Of a stretch of 64,000 nt of DNA, positions 1-11,599 are shown one piece after another. Source of the DNA: Piscicola geometra (taxonomy: Eukaryota; Annelida; Clitellata; Hirudinida; Piscicolidae); NCBI GenBank assembly GCA_943735955.1, contig OX030962.1, positions 4,668,120 through 4,732,119 on the forward strand, written 5' to 3'. A model generated the notes under the pieces. It was given only the letters and a program-made list of their open reading frames with translations. It ran no database searches and was not told where the DNA came from. Each line of letters begins with the position of its first letter. Within the stretch, counting starts at the first letter, position 1. Made by a program: the position numbers and the translations under genes.

Positions 1-55
1 CACTTTTAATACTTTTTTTACGTATTAAGACTCTATATTGCGCTTCAGTTGCGTG

Positions 56-100
56 CCCGGGCGCTATACAAAAATGACAATTATTATTATTATTATTATA
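56..100 (+). repeat. SINE-like 3' tail with (ATT)n
   Basis: The motif GGGCGCTATACAAAAATGAC followed by seven ATT units resembles the 3' end of tRNA-derived SINEs in many aquatic animals (GCGCTATA-type tail plus short tandem repeat). No A or B box is visible in the 55 bases before it, so the head lies outside the window or is lost. Related tails with GATT units occur at 18,291, 20,418 and 29,809. Confidence 0.5.
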
Positions 101-235
101 TTCTATATATGATATATTATCCAGGATAATATTGTAAGTATTCTACTTATAATGAGGCAACTAATTGATAATATATGAAATTAAATAAGTTTAAATTCAT
201 TGTATCTAATCGTTCAATCACCATACACACAACAG

Positions 236-1858
236 CTCCTTAGACGACGCAGCAATTCGGCGTGACGCTCATGCAGCAAGGCTTAAAGACCACTTCGAAG
301 CGACCACACAAGCTGCCATTGACCGCATCACTGCCATACAGGAAGCCATACTGGAACTGCTGCCACCACACAAAGAGTGTGTGGTGCAGACGATTGCCTA
401 TTGCGAACAGGCTGCTAAGGTGCGTCTTTCTCTTAATTGCAGAACTTCCTTGCAAGTGTTAATGCTTTTTCTTTCGTTCTGTCAACCATTGATGTGTTTT
501 TACATTTCTTATGTGGTACTTTTCTATTCACAATCCACCATGCTTACATAGCCCACCAAATACACACAAACACACACACACACACACACACACGCACTTG
601 ACAGCACTGGCAGGAAGGGAAGGAGATGGTGGACACTTCATTGGAGACGGAGGCCTTCGACCAGATGCTCGCCTACCACTCCAACAAGCTGCAGGTCCCC
701 ATCATTGCTCAAGCTTGCGTATAAAGCATTTTATTAACAACAATATCTTGCATGTAAATCATTGTCATTAACAACACTCCAGCACACACACATGCACATA
801 AACCCTCCCTTCCACATACACATACACACACACATACACACATCCCCTCCCTCCACCAAAAACACACAAACACTCACAAACACACACTACAGAGTCTCTT
901 GAGCAGCATCGACAAAGGCCCACAGGCACTATGGCAGCGACACACACAGCAGTTGGAGGCGTTTGTGGCCTCGCTGCAGCAGTTGCAGCAGCAGGTGGCA
1001 GGAGTGAGGAGGAAGGTGAAGGAGCGGCAGGAGAGAGAGACGGAGAGGGTGAGCGAACAAGTGGCAAAGGTGGATGCATATGTCGACCAGGAGCTGCTTA
1101 ATGACCAGCCCACAGGTGTGTTTCTGTGCATTCGTTCATGCGTAGTCTTGTGTTGTATTGCCTTTCAGACGTTTGTGCTTTAGTAGGTTTTTTTGGCCAA
1201 AACATTATTTATTAGTTAAACAGGTGCGTCTTATACACGGTGTCTTCTTTCTTATGAATCCTAAGTACTTTCCATTGGCATTCACATTTTATCAACACTT
1301 TTCACCACTCTTCTCCCACTTCAATCACCTCACCCACCCACTTCCTTCCACACCCACAAACCTTCCAGGCAAGACACCACCGAGGCGGGAACTGCCAGTG
1401 AAGATGCTCTCCGAGAAGGTCCTGCAGGTGGATCAGCTGCTCGACTTCGGCAAGAAGCAGGTGGCGATGGAGGCGAAGGACGACGACGACGACGACGAGG
1501 ACCTCTACTTCACCCCCACCTCCTTTTCCAACTGTAGTTTCATGCACGTAGACTCGATGAACGGTGACCATGGGGAGGGGCCCGCCCACCCCCACCTCGA
1601 AAGCACTGGGAGTCTTTCTAATTTGACCGAGGCTGATAGGCAGTCGCTCGCTTGCAGCCAGGAGAGCCTTGGAGACTCACTCGAGAAAGCCATGCCCGTG
1701 TGTTTAACGCTTTGTTCAGTTTGTTCATGTATGCTTCTAGTGATGATTTATCATATATACACATACAAACACATACACACACACATACACACACACATAC
1801 ACACACACACACACACACACAGCTAAACGGAAAAGAAGAATCTGATAGGAGTGCCTAG
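236..1858 (+). CDS. KIF11: Kinesin-5 (KIF11/Eg5) C-terminal tail, last five exons
   Basis: Five GT-AG exons fit one frame: 236-419, 614-694, 893-1115, 1369-1697 and 1823-1858 (stop TAG). They give about 284 residues. The key match is the BimC-box region: exon 3 ends VDQELLNDQPTG and exon 4 starts KTPPRREL, which aligns with the kinesin-5 tail pattern (acidic/Leu stretch, then PTGxTPxR). The TPPR site fits a CDK consensus, as in Eg5, where CDK1 phosphorylation of this box targets the motor to spindle microtubules. Upstream exons are helical and Gln/Glu-rich, consistent with the stalk. After the box come a DDDDDDED run and a Ser-rich tail. Kinesin-5 is a homotetrameric plus-end motor that separates spindle poles. 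The motor domain and most of the stalk lie before the window. The first exon start is uncertain (acceptors at 236 or 244). An AATAAA at 2,208-2,213 could be the polyadenylation signal. Family call likely; orthology is inferred from the tail only. Confidence 0.72.
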
Positions 1859-3823
1859 CCAGGAGACCTCATGCACGACCAAGAAGAGCAACCTGTGATC
1901 CAAGTCGAAGATTATTGCCACAGTCAGGCACAAATAACTTTATTACTTGTCTTTACTATTACTAATACTTATATTACTATTACTATTACTAACACTTCGA
2001 ATAATATTAATATTAATTCTATTATTATTACTATTACTTCAATTAATTACTTAAGGACCAATACTTTTTTTCGTTCTTTTTTCTCGATATATTATTCATC
2101 ATTTAAATCTTTTTGTTTATTTAAAATAACTTGTTATTTGTGATTCCTATTTTTATCAGTTTGTCGTTTTTATATATAAGTTATTACATATGTTTTTCTC
2201 ATCAACCAATAAAATGTTAATTACTCACTGCGTGATTAAAACTATAATTGTCCATTTAATTAATTATTTATCAGTTTTGAAAGTGTTTGAGTATGATTGG
2301 TGATGATGACCATGATGAAGATGATGATGATGATGATGGCTAAGAAGTAAGTTACACACATTTGGCTGTTTTCAATTTCACAGTTCCAACTACCATTCTT
2401 TGTTTATTAGTTTGTTTTAAAGATCGTTGATTTCGGTCTATAAATGTGATCACTCACGCTTCCATTTGCCATTATTCACATTAAGCCTCTCAACACATTA
2501 TTACAATTCTTTCATAATTTTTGTATTATTAAATGTTGATAATTAAAATGTTTGTTTCCCTTTATGTTATTTCTACTTGTTTTAACGCCTAGGGCCTAGA
2601 CTCTAGGGCAAGCATGGCCCAAGGTTTCTTTGGTTAACAACTGCCATATTGGCAAAGTTAAAAAAGATTAATCTTATTAAATCCAAGGCTGATTTATTTA
2701 ATTTTGCATCAAGTGTCGTGAATGCAACTAAAGAAAACATTTTATTATGATTTCTAAATGTGATAGTTTGATATATTTTTGATAATAATTCTCAATGAAA
2801 ACATATTTGCCGCTTTCAGCTGGTTACAGATCAGTTTGGAAATATTAACCTGGTATGGGCCAAATTTACAAATAGTTAAGTATGTGAAACTAAGAACAAT
2901 AATTGAAATCAACTTGAAAAATAAATAAAAAATCTGAAACCATTTCATTCTTGCACTGAGACACCACTATTATTATTTAAAATGCAGTTTTTTATATTGA
3001 AAACTTCATATTTGCGATGGCAATTTAAATATTTTAAATATTTCACTATCGTATCTTCCAATTATAATACCATATTTCGAGTAATTAGTTTTCATAGACA
3101 TTCAAGTTCTATTTTCAATACAACTACTACTACTACTAATAATAATAACAATAGCAATGATAAGAAGTTATTTGATAATGCGAACAACAATAATGAAAAT
3201 TTCATGAATTAAAATCGAAATTCTAGTTACTCTGAAGAAGGAGATCTAGGGTGAGTCATATACTATCACTCATCATTATCATCACCACCACTCATCATTA
3301 TTATCATCACCACTACTCATCATTATCATCACCACCACTCACCAACACCACCTCTATCTGTAATAATCCATCCGTTCAACCACATTGCATCTTTCTCCCA
3401 GATACACACCACAGCCACAACACAAAGTGCCGCAACGACCACAACAACCACCACCCAACCGCCCACTACAACCACTAGTACCACTACTACCACAATGACT
3501 ACTACCTCACAAGCCATCACCTCCACCGCGACCACCACCACCATCAACGACGACAACCACTACTCCATCAACAACACCACGACAACCAACAACAACACCA
3601 CCACGACAACCACCACCAACCACTCCATCAGCTCCACCACTAACGCCATCATCATCAGCATCATCAACCACACCGTCTTCATTGCTACTGCCCAATAAGC
3701 AGCATTTCAACTCCGCATCGTACATCGCTAAGAGGTATATAAGGAGGAGCATGTCTTATGTGGTTAACACACACAATTAAATAAAATACATCGACGAATA
3801 TTATTAACGTGGATAAGCTTCGA
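1859..3823. other. AT-rich noncoding stretch with short simple repeats
   Basis: After the kinesin-5 stop there is AT-rich sequence with (ATT/ACT)n at about 1,950-2,040, a (GAT)n run near 2,302-2,340, a CATCATTATCATCACCAC-type array at about 3,268-3,345 and CCA/CAA-rich sequence at 3,400-3,690. Open frames here are Thr/Asn/His runs from the repeats. No exon with splice sites and a recognisable product is visible. Confidence 0.6.
2208..2213 (+). promoter_or_regulatory. Candidate polyadenylation signal of the kinesin-5 gene
   Basis: AATAAA lies about 350 bases after the TAG stop of the kinesin-5 tail, in AT-rich sequence typical of a 3' UTR. Other AATAAA-like words occur by chance in such DNA, so this is only a position-based call. 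Confidence 0.35.
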
Positions 3824-4043
<220 letters not shown>

Positions 4044-4044
4044 G

Positions 4045-4290
4045 TAATCATCATCAGCATCATCATAATCATCATCATCATCATAATCATCATCATCATA
4101 ATCATCATCATCATCATAATCATCATGAACTTCATTTAAATAATTATCATTATCAGCTTTATTAAAAGCATCATCAACTTCATCAATGTCATCATCATCC
4201 TCAAACCACCTTGCCTTCTAACCCTAAATTATGCAAAGATTATAAAGCACCACACCATACTACACAGTCTAGCAAACAACATCTCGCTAT
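4045..4290. repeat. (ATC/ATCATA)n-rich stretch
   Basis: ATC and ATA trinucleotides dominate about 4,048-4,130, directly after the NARS exon donor. AT-rich sequence without features follows to about 4,290. Confidence 0.7.
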
Positions 4291-5960
4291 ATACACTACA
4301 CTACACTAAAACACACCACACCACACAGACACCACACCACAAAAACACCACACAAACACCACACCACACAGACACCACATCACACACCACACACACCACA
4401 CAGACACCACACCACACAGACACCACACACACACACACCACACACACACACCACACACGCACACACCACACCACACACACACCACACCACACAGACACCA
4501 CACCACACACACACCACACCACACCACACACACACCACACCACACAGACACCACACCACACACACCACACACACACACCACACACACACCACACTACACA
4601 GACACCACACCACACACACACCACACCACACAGACACCACACACACACCACACCACACAGACACCACACCACACACACACACACCACACACACACACCAC
4701 ACACGCACACACCACACCACACACGCACCACACCACACAGACACCACACCACACACACACCACACCACACACACACCACACCACACAGACACCACACCAC
4801 ACACACACACACCACACACACACACCACACACACACCACACCACACAGACACCACACCACACACACACACATCACACACACACACCACACCACACCACAC
4901 TAAACCACTCCACACCACACCACACCACACTAAACTGAACCACACCACACCACACTAAACTGAACCACACCACACCACACTACTCTGAACCACTCCACAC
5001 CACACCACACTAAACTGAACCACACCACACCACACTACACTGAACCACTCCACACACACACACCACACCACACTAAACTGAACCACACCACACTACACTG
5101 AACCACACCCCACTAAACCACACCACACTGAACCACACCACACCACACTAAACCACACTAAACCACAACACACTACACTGAACCACACCACACCACACTA
5201 AACCACACCACACCACACCACACTAAACTGAACCACACCACACTACACTGAACCACACCACACCACACCACACTACACTTCACTGAACCACACCACACTA
5301 CACTGAACCACACCACACCACACTACACTGAACCACACTACACTACACTGAACCACACCACACCACACCACACTACACTACACTGATCCACACCACACTA
5401 CACTGAACCACACCACACCACACTACACTGAACCACACTACACTACACTGAACCACACCGCACTACACTGAACCACACCACACTAAACTGAACCACACCA
5501 CACTACACTGAACCACACCACACTACACTGAACCACACCACACTACACTGAACCACACCACACTAAACTGAACCACACTACACTGAACCACACCACACCA
5601 CACTACACTGAACCACACCACACTAAACTGAACCACACTACACTGAACCACACCACACTACACTGAACCACACCACACTAAACTGAACCACACTACACTG
5701 AACCACACCACACCACACCACACCACACTAAACCACTCCACACCACACCACACCACACTAAACTGAACCACTCCACACTACACTGAACCACACCACACTT
5801 CACTGAACCACTCCACACCACACCACACTAAACTGAACCACACTACACTAAACCACACCACACTGAACCACACCACACCACACCACACTAAACCACACCA
5901 CACCACACCACACTAAACCACACCACACCACACTGAACCACACTAAACCACACTGAACCA
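4290..5960. repeat. 1.7-kb CACCACA / ACCACACTACACTGA array
   Basis: A nearly G-free tandem array. The first part (to about 4,900) is CACCACACAGACAC-like; the second is built from ACCACACCACACTACACTGA-like units. Apparent long open frames on the minus strand (Cys/Val/Trp runs) are translations of this repeat, not genes. The array ends directly at the acceptor of the CASP exon at 5,964. Confidence 0.9.
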
Positions 5961-5963
5961 CAG

Positions 5964-6044
5964 GGCAGGATCATAATGAGCAGCAAGGTGGCTCGCACTG
6001 TTGCCCTCTTCTACTCCCTCTTCCTGCATGTCTTCGTATTTCTG
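5964..6044 (+). CDS. CUX1: Orphan exon: C-terminal membrane segment of CASP (CUX1 isoform)
   Basis: An acceptor (ACCACAG at 5,957-5,963) and a GT donor at 6,045 bound 27 codons. They read GRIIMSSKVARTV and then ALFYSLFLHVFVFL. This matches the conserved end of the Golgi protein CASP (an alternative product of CUX1 in vertebrates), whose C-terminus has a GRxxxSNKxAR motif followed by a tail-anchoring helix. CASP is a coiled-coil Golgi membrane protein that acts with golgins in retrograde traffic. The coiled-coil exons and the final short lumenal exon are not visible nearby. The piece stands alone after a 1.7-kb CCACA array and before a (CTA)n array. It could be an orphaned exon or lie in the wrong place through assembly. 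The call rests on one short but distinctive motif. Confidence 0.65.
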
Positions 6045-6053
6045 GTGCCCCTA

Positions 6054-6088
6054 CTACTACTACTACTACTGCCACTACTACTACAACA

Positions 6089-6118
<30 letters not shown>
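6054..6118. repeat. (CTA)n microsatellite
   Basis: A run of CTA triplets interrupted once by CAACAA lies ten bases downstream of the CASP exon donor. Confidence 0.9.
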
Positions 6119-6119
<1 letters not shown>

Positions 6120-6149
6120 TGTTTTATTATTACTAGAAACCGACCGAAA

Positions 6150-6312
6150 CAGATATTTTTATTTCGGCCGAAACCGAAATTAGGCCGAAATTAAAATCCC
6201 ATTTTCGGCCGAAACCGAAATTAAGCCGAAATTGAATATCAAATTTCGGCCGAAACCGAAATTAAACCGAAATTGTAATCAGATTTTCGGCCGAAACCGA
6301 AGCCGAAACCGA
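6150..6312. repeat. Minisatellite of TTTCGGCCGAAACCGAAATT units
   Basis: Four imperfect units of about 50 bases, each containing the self-complementary core TTTCGGCCGAAA and a direct CCGAAATT(A). The array is far richer in CpG than the AT-rich DNA on either side. Confidence 0.85.
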
Positions 6313-6602
6313 AATTTTTCCCAACTTTTATTAAAAATGAAAAAATAGTATTTAATGATGACAATGCCAGTTTAATAAGTAAATCCAAACAAGCGTATAT
6401 TTTAAGCAAAAAAATAAAAGTTTTTCAACAAAAAATTTTTGTTGTTGTTGACAGGCTTTGCTTTGGTCAGACTGACATTTTGTAAAAAATTTCCAACTAG
6501 GATTCAACGACATTCTCACAATTTATTTTTGAATTAATTAATCGAAGCCAAATCTTCTCGTTCTTTCGACTTATATTTCAAAGCATGGATATCTAGAATT
6601 CC
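6313..6602. other. AT-rich sequence without recognised features
   Basis: Only short A and T tracts are visible. No coding frame, RNA or repeat was recognised. Confidence 0.5.
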
Positions 6603-7249
<647 letters not shown>

Positions 7250-7251
7250 CA

Positions 7252-7334
<83 letters not shown>
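7250..7334. repeat. (ATC)n microsatellite
   Basis: About 28 uninterrupted ATC triplets. The minus-strand frame reads as a run of methionines and is not a gene. Confidence 0.95.
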
Positions 7335-7499
7335 ACTCAGAGTTTTCTGTTAATGGCCATCAGATCAAACCAAATCTCACAGAAATCTATCTTGAAAGCG
7401 TAACATAAGTAAATATTTGGATTAGGAAAAATACATCCGAGAATGAAAATGTAGAATAGAAATTAAAATGAGTCAATTCTCAGTGGAAGTGAGATAAAA

Positions 7500-7685
7500 A
7501 AGGGATGAAAGGGGTGGTAGATGAAGGAAGTGGAGGAAGATAGAGGGAGATGGATTTGAGAGAGAAAGAGAGAGAGAAGATGGAGGGAGGATGGAAGGAG
7601 ATGGAGAAGGGATGGAGAGAGTAGAAGGAGTGGAGAGGTATGATGAAGGAGAGATGAAAAAGAGAGGAGGGGGCAGGGAGGTCGC
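7500..7685. repeat. Purine-rich GGAGA/GATGGA tract
   Basis: An almost pyrimidine-free GA/GGA/GATGG stretch just downstream (in the - sense) of the PCCB stop codon. It would be a CT-rich 3' UTR on the coding strand. Confidence 0.7.
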
Positions 7686-7698
7686 AGGGCATGCCGCT

Positions 7699-10333
7699 TC
7701 ACAGGGGAATATTCCCGTGCTTCTTCCACGGATTCGTCTGCTTCTTGTTCGACAACACCTCCAGGTCGAGGGTCAGCCTTCTGCGCGTCTCACGTGGTTG
7801 AATGACGTCATCGACATAGCCTCTCGTCGTGGCGGGAAAAGGGTTCGCGAAGAGGTTTATGTACTCCTTCTCTCTCGCCTCCACTCCGTCCCCCCTGAAG
7901 ATGATCTTGACGGCCGCCTGTGGTGGGGGTGGTAGTGGTGGTGTGGCGGTGATGATGGTTGTGGTAGTGGTAGTTGTGGTGATGGTGGATGTGTTGGTGG
8001 TGGATGTGTTGGTGGTGGGATGTGGGTTTTGAGAAAAGAATCATCATCATAATCGCCTTTAGTTCCACCACTATCATCACCACCACCACCACCACCACGA
8101 TCATCATCATCATCACCACCACCATCATCATCATCACCTTGGCGCCAAGGACAGCTACTTCGGCTGTGGGCCAAGCGTAGTTGAGGTCTCCACGCATGTG
8201 CTTTGAGTTCATGACGCAGTAGGCGCCTGAGGGGGTGGTTGGTGGTGATGATGATGATGAAGAAGAGTGGATGGGAGTGGTTGGTGGTGATGATGATGAT
8301 GGGGAAGAGTGGATGGGAGTGGTTGGTGGTGATGATGATGATGGAGAAGAGTGGATGGGAGTGGTTGGTGGTGATGATGATGATGGAGAAGAGTGGATGG
8401 GAGTGGTTGGTGGTGATGATGATGATGGAGAAGAGTGGATGGGAGTGGTTGGTGGTGATGATGATGATGGGGAAGAGTGGATGGGAGTGGTTGGTGGTGA
8501 TGATGATGATGGAGAAGAGTGGATGGGAGTGGTTGGTGGTGATGATGATGATGGAGAAGAGTGGATGGAAGTGGTTGGTGGTGATGATGATGATGGGGAA
8601 GAGTGGATGGGAGTGGTTGGTGGTGATGATGATGATGGGGAAGAGTGGATGGGAGTGGTTGGTGGTGATGATGATGATGGGAAAGAGTGGATGGGAGTGG
8701 TTGGTGGTGATGATGATGATGGGGAAGAGTGGATGGGAGTGGTTGGTGGTGATGGTGATGATGGGGAAGAGAGGATGGGAGTGGTTGGTGGTGATGATGA
8801 TGATGGGGAAGAGTGGATGGGAGTGGTTGGTGGTGATGATGATGATGGGGAAGAGTGGATGGAAGTGGTTGGTGGTGATGATGATGATGGGGAAGAGTGG
8901 ATGGGAGTGGTTGGTGGTGATGGGGAAGAGTGGATGGGAGTGGTTGGTGATGATGGGGAAGAGTGGATTGGAGTGGTTGGGGAGTGGAAGAGAAGGAGGT
9001 GAAAGTGGTTGAAGAGAAATAGTTGAAGAGATGGTTGAGAAGTGGTGAGGGTGGAGGTTGAGATGGTGAAAAGATGAGGCTGGTAGGATCGTGAGGTTGC
9101 TGAGATGGTAAAGTAATTGTGAGAGAACGGAAGTGGAAGAGTGTAAAACAAATCCCCCCCCCCTCTCCCTCACTCACTTACCACCACCAACACTTTCACT
9201 AACCTCCATACGCCTTCCTGGTGATGATAGTGATCTTGGGGACGGTGGCTTCAGCATAGGCGTAGATCAGTTTGGCACCATGTCTGATGATGCCGTCGTG
9301 CTCCTGGTCTGTGCCTGGTGGGAGGTTGGTGGAGGGTAGTGGAGGGTGGTGGGAGGTAGTGGAGGGTGGTGGAGGGTAGTGGAGGGTGGTGGCTGGTGGG
9401 AGGTTGGTGGAGGGTGGTGGAGGGTGGTGGAAGGTGGTGGAGGGTGGTGGAGGGTGGTGGAGAGTGGTGGAGGGTGGTGGAGAGTGGTGGAGGGTGGTGG
9501 AGGATAGTGGAGGGTGGTGGAGGGTGGGAGGGAGGTGGAGGGTGTTGGAAGGTGGCTGGTGCCTGGTGGGAGGGTGGGAGGGAGATGGAGGGTGTTGGAA
9601 GGTGGCTGGTGCCTGGTGGGAGGGTGGTGGAGGGTGGGAGGTAGTGAAGGGTGGCTGGTGGGAGGGTGGTGGCTGGTGGGAGAGTGGTGGCTGGTGGGAG
9701 GGTGGTGGCTGGTGGGAGGGTGGGAGGGAGGTGGAGGGTGTTGGAAGGTGGCTGGTGCCTGGTGGGAGGGTGGTGGAGGGTGGTGGAGGGTGGGAGGTAG
9801 TGGAGGGTGGCTGGTGGGAGGGTGGTGGCTGGTGGGAGGGTGGTGGAGGGTGTAGGAAGGTAGCTGGTGCCTGGTGGGAGGGTGGTGGAGGATAGTGGAG
9901 GGTGGTGGAGAGTGGTGGAGGGTGGTGGAGGGTGGGAGGGAGGTGGAGGGTGTTGGAAGGTGGCTGGTGCCTGGTGGGAGGGTGATGGAGGGTGGTGGAG
10001 GGTGAGAGGTAGTGGAGGGTGGCTGGAAGTGGTGGGTGGTGGAGGGTGGCTGGAAGTGGTGGGTGGTGGAGGGTGGTGTGAGGAAAAGGGAGAGGGTTGT
10101 GGTGGAGTGGAGTGATTGTCTAGGAGTGAAATGGAAAAACTAAAAAATAAATAAATAAAACAATAATAATAATAATGAACAAGCATGAATAGTATAACAA
10201 AAACAAAAACAAAAACAATAATAACCTGGCAAAAAGCCAGGCACGTCTACGAAGGTGACGATGGGCACGTTGAAGGCGTCACAGAACCTCACGAAGCGTG
10301 CAGCCTTCACCGAGGCGTTGATGTCCAAGCAGC
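7699..10333 (-). CDS. PCCB: Propionyl-CoA carboxylase beta chain, last four exons
   Basis: Four minus-strand GT-AG exons share one frame: 10,226-10,333, 9,204-9,314, 8,138-8,226 and 7,699-7,917 (stop TGA). Diagnostic peptides are [69 protein letters not shown] and a C-terminus ending WKKHGNIPL. These are hallmarks of the C-terminal carboxyltransferase domain of mitochondrial PCCB. The enzyme moves a carboxyl group from biotin to propionyl-CoA, giving methylmalonyl-CoA in the catabolism of Val, Ile, Met, Thr and odd-chain fats. About 175 residues of a chain usually near 540 are present. The N-terminal exons and mitochondrial signal are absent: the intron before 10,333 contains a LINE, and the sequence changes abruptly to block D1 at 14,993. 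Introns are filled with minisatellites that run up to each acceptor. Confidence 0.92.
7918..8137 (-). other. PCCB intron with complementary repeat ends
   Basis: Read in the gene sense, the first 75 bases after the donor are GATG/GTGG repeats and the last 75 before the acceptor are CCACCATCATC/ACCACC repeats. The two ends are close to reverse complements and could form a long stem bringing the splice sites together. This pairing is inferred from sequence; the compositions are seen directly. Confidence 0.6.
8237..8985. repeat. 42-bp minisatellite (about 18 units) in a PCCB intron
   Basis: Units combine GGTGATGATGATGATGG with GGAAGAGTGGATGGGAGTGG. The 42-base length is a multiple of three and the array has no stops in several frames, so long apparent proteins on both strands (for example repeating [14 protein letters not shown]) are artefacts. 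Units differ by a few substitutions (GGGGAAGAG or GGAGAAGAG). The array touches the acceptor of the exon at 8,226. Confidence 0.92.
9320..10100. repeat. GGTGGTGGAGGGT-type minisatellite in a PCCB intron
   Basis: About 780 bases of GGTGGTGGAGGG and GGTGGCTGGTGCCTGGTGGG units forming higher-order blocks of roughly 80-200 bases. On the coding (minus) strand it is CCACC-rich and runs directly into the acceptor of the exon ending at 9,314. Confidence 0.9.
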
Positions 10334-10337
10334 CTGT

Positions 10338-10467
10338 GGTCGTCGTGGTGGATGTTGTCGTCGTGGTAGTTGTTGTGGTGGTTGTTGTGTTGTGGTGGTT
10401 GTTGTGTTGTGGTGGTTGTGTTGTGGTGGTTGTTGTGTTGTAGTGGTTGTTGTCGTTGTTGTTGTTG
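10338..10467. repeat. (GTTGTGGTG)n array at a PCCB 3' splice site
   Basis: GTTGTGGTG-like units lie between the 3' end of the LINE and the exon beginning (minus sense) at 10,333. In the gene sense it is CACCACAAC-rich. Similar GTTGTTG sequence resumes beyond the LINE 5' end near 14,830, showing that the LINE is inserted in this type of intronic DNA. Confidence 0.8.
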
Positions 10468-10469
10468 TT

Positions 10470-11462
10470 TTAGTTCGTTTCGTTGTTCAGCAGTCTGGAG
10501 AGGATAAGGTTGGTGCTAACAGGTTTGGAGAGCTCCTCCTCAGCTTTCTTGAGCCTGCCTTTGTATATGCCATTCAGTCTGTCGTTACTGAAGTGGGTTT
10601 CTTGTGGTCTGTGACTTGTGACTGCTTGGCAGATCCCTGTTCTCGTTAGATCCTGGTTTAGCGGGGTTAGCTGTGCCCTGATTCCTGTAGCTGCTTCTGC
10701 GTCAGCCTCATCGTTTCCGATCAGATAGCAGTGGCTTGGCACCCAGATGAAGAGGACCTTTTTGTTCATGTTGGCACACTGTTCAGTTAGCTCTGAAATT
10801 CGATGGGAGGAGAGAGAGTTGGATGCCATTAGCGAAAGAAGCGGCTTGCAATCGCACACAATCTTTGCCATGCTCCAGTTCTCTCTCTCACTCAACCATT
10901 TCAGAGCCTCTTCAACCGCAATTCTTTCAGAGTCCATTGGGTTACTCTTGTGTCCTGTGGGCTTGTTCCAGTTAGCTACTTTCTGATCCCCTTGGTACAC
11001 CACCACCGCAGCACCACCAAGCTTTGCCACTCCTTGCACCGAGCCGTCAGTGTAGATGGTAAAGTCAGCTTCGCCTTCCTGGGTGATGGCATCTTTAGCT
11101 GCTTCCAGTTGCATGAGATCAGGGTCGTGCTTACTGGATTTGGAGTAGCTGATGTTGAGAGGGAAGTTGAACCAAGGCGGCTTTGGCTCGTATACCGCTT
11201 CGTGCAGTGGGTCTTCTGGGAGAAGTGCCTTTGCTTGGTGAAGGAATTTGGCCCTCCAGCTGTTTTGTTTCAGCTTCTTGGGGACATGTTTCTCTGCAAG
11301 TGACTTCCTCCAGTCTTCCTGCTTGTAGCTCACCCATTTAACAGCTCTTTTGAGGAAAGCTTGTTCAAACCTCGTCTCCATGTTGGCGAGGTCTGCTTCA
11401 ACGAGGACAGCTTCAGAGGGCGTTGTTGCTGTAAGACAGATGAGGATTTTGGGCCCTTTCAA
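10470..11462 (-). pseudogene. LINE RNase H domain and C-terminus
   Basis: A 330-residue open segment contains the RNase H landmarks YTDGSV (Asp), SERIAVEEAL (Glu), VCDCKPL (Asp) and WVPSHCYLIGNDEADAEA (His, Asp). All four acidic residues are kept. It is separated from the RT by a frameshift near 11,460. RNase H is found in only some LINE groups (I, R1, LOA, Ingi and relatives). Confidence 0.85.
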
Positions 11463-11599
11463 TCTTGGTGATGTGGGTTTTTGAAGTCCAAGGTGTCCAT
11501 GCAGGGCTGGCGTATTCCATTATGCTCCTTTGCAGTGCACAATATACACTTCTTAGCCCAGTTCTCTTCCATCCCCACTCCGTTCCTCCGAGGTTGCGG

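Noticed and set aside
4301..4948. 215-codon minus-strand frame rich in Cys, Val, Trp and Gly
   Set aside because: It is a translation of the CACCACA tandem array; every frame through it is open and repetitive.
7808..9173. Frames over 300-400 codons on the minus strand and 255 codons on the plus strand
   Set aside because: They run through the 42-bp minisatellite, cross real PCCB exons in the wrong frame and have no non-repeat domain.
9251..10186. 311-codon Pro/Thr/His-rich minus-strand frame
   Set aside because: It is generated by the GGTGGTGGAGGG minisatellite in a PCCB intron.
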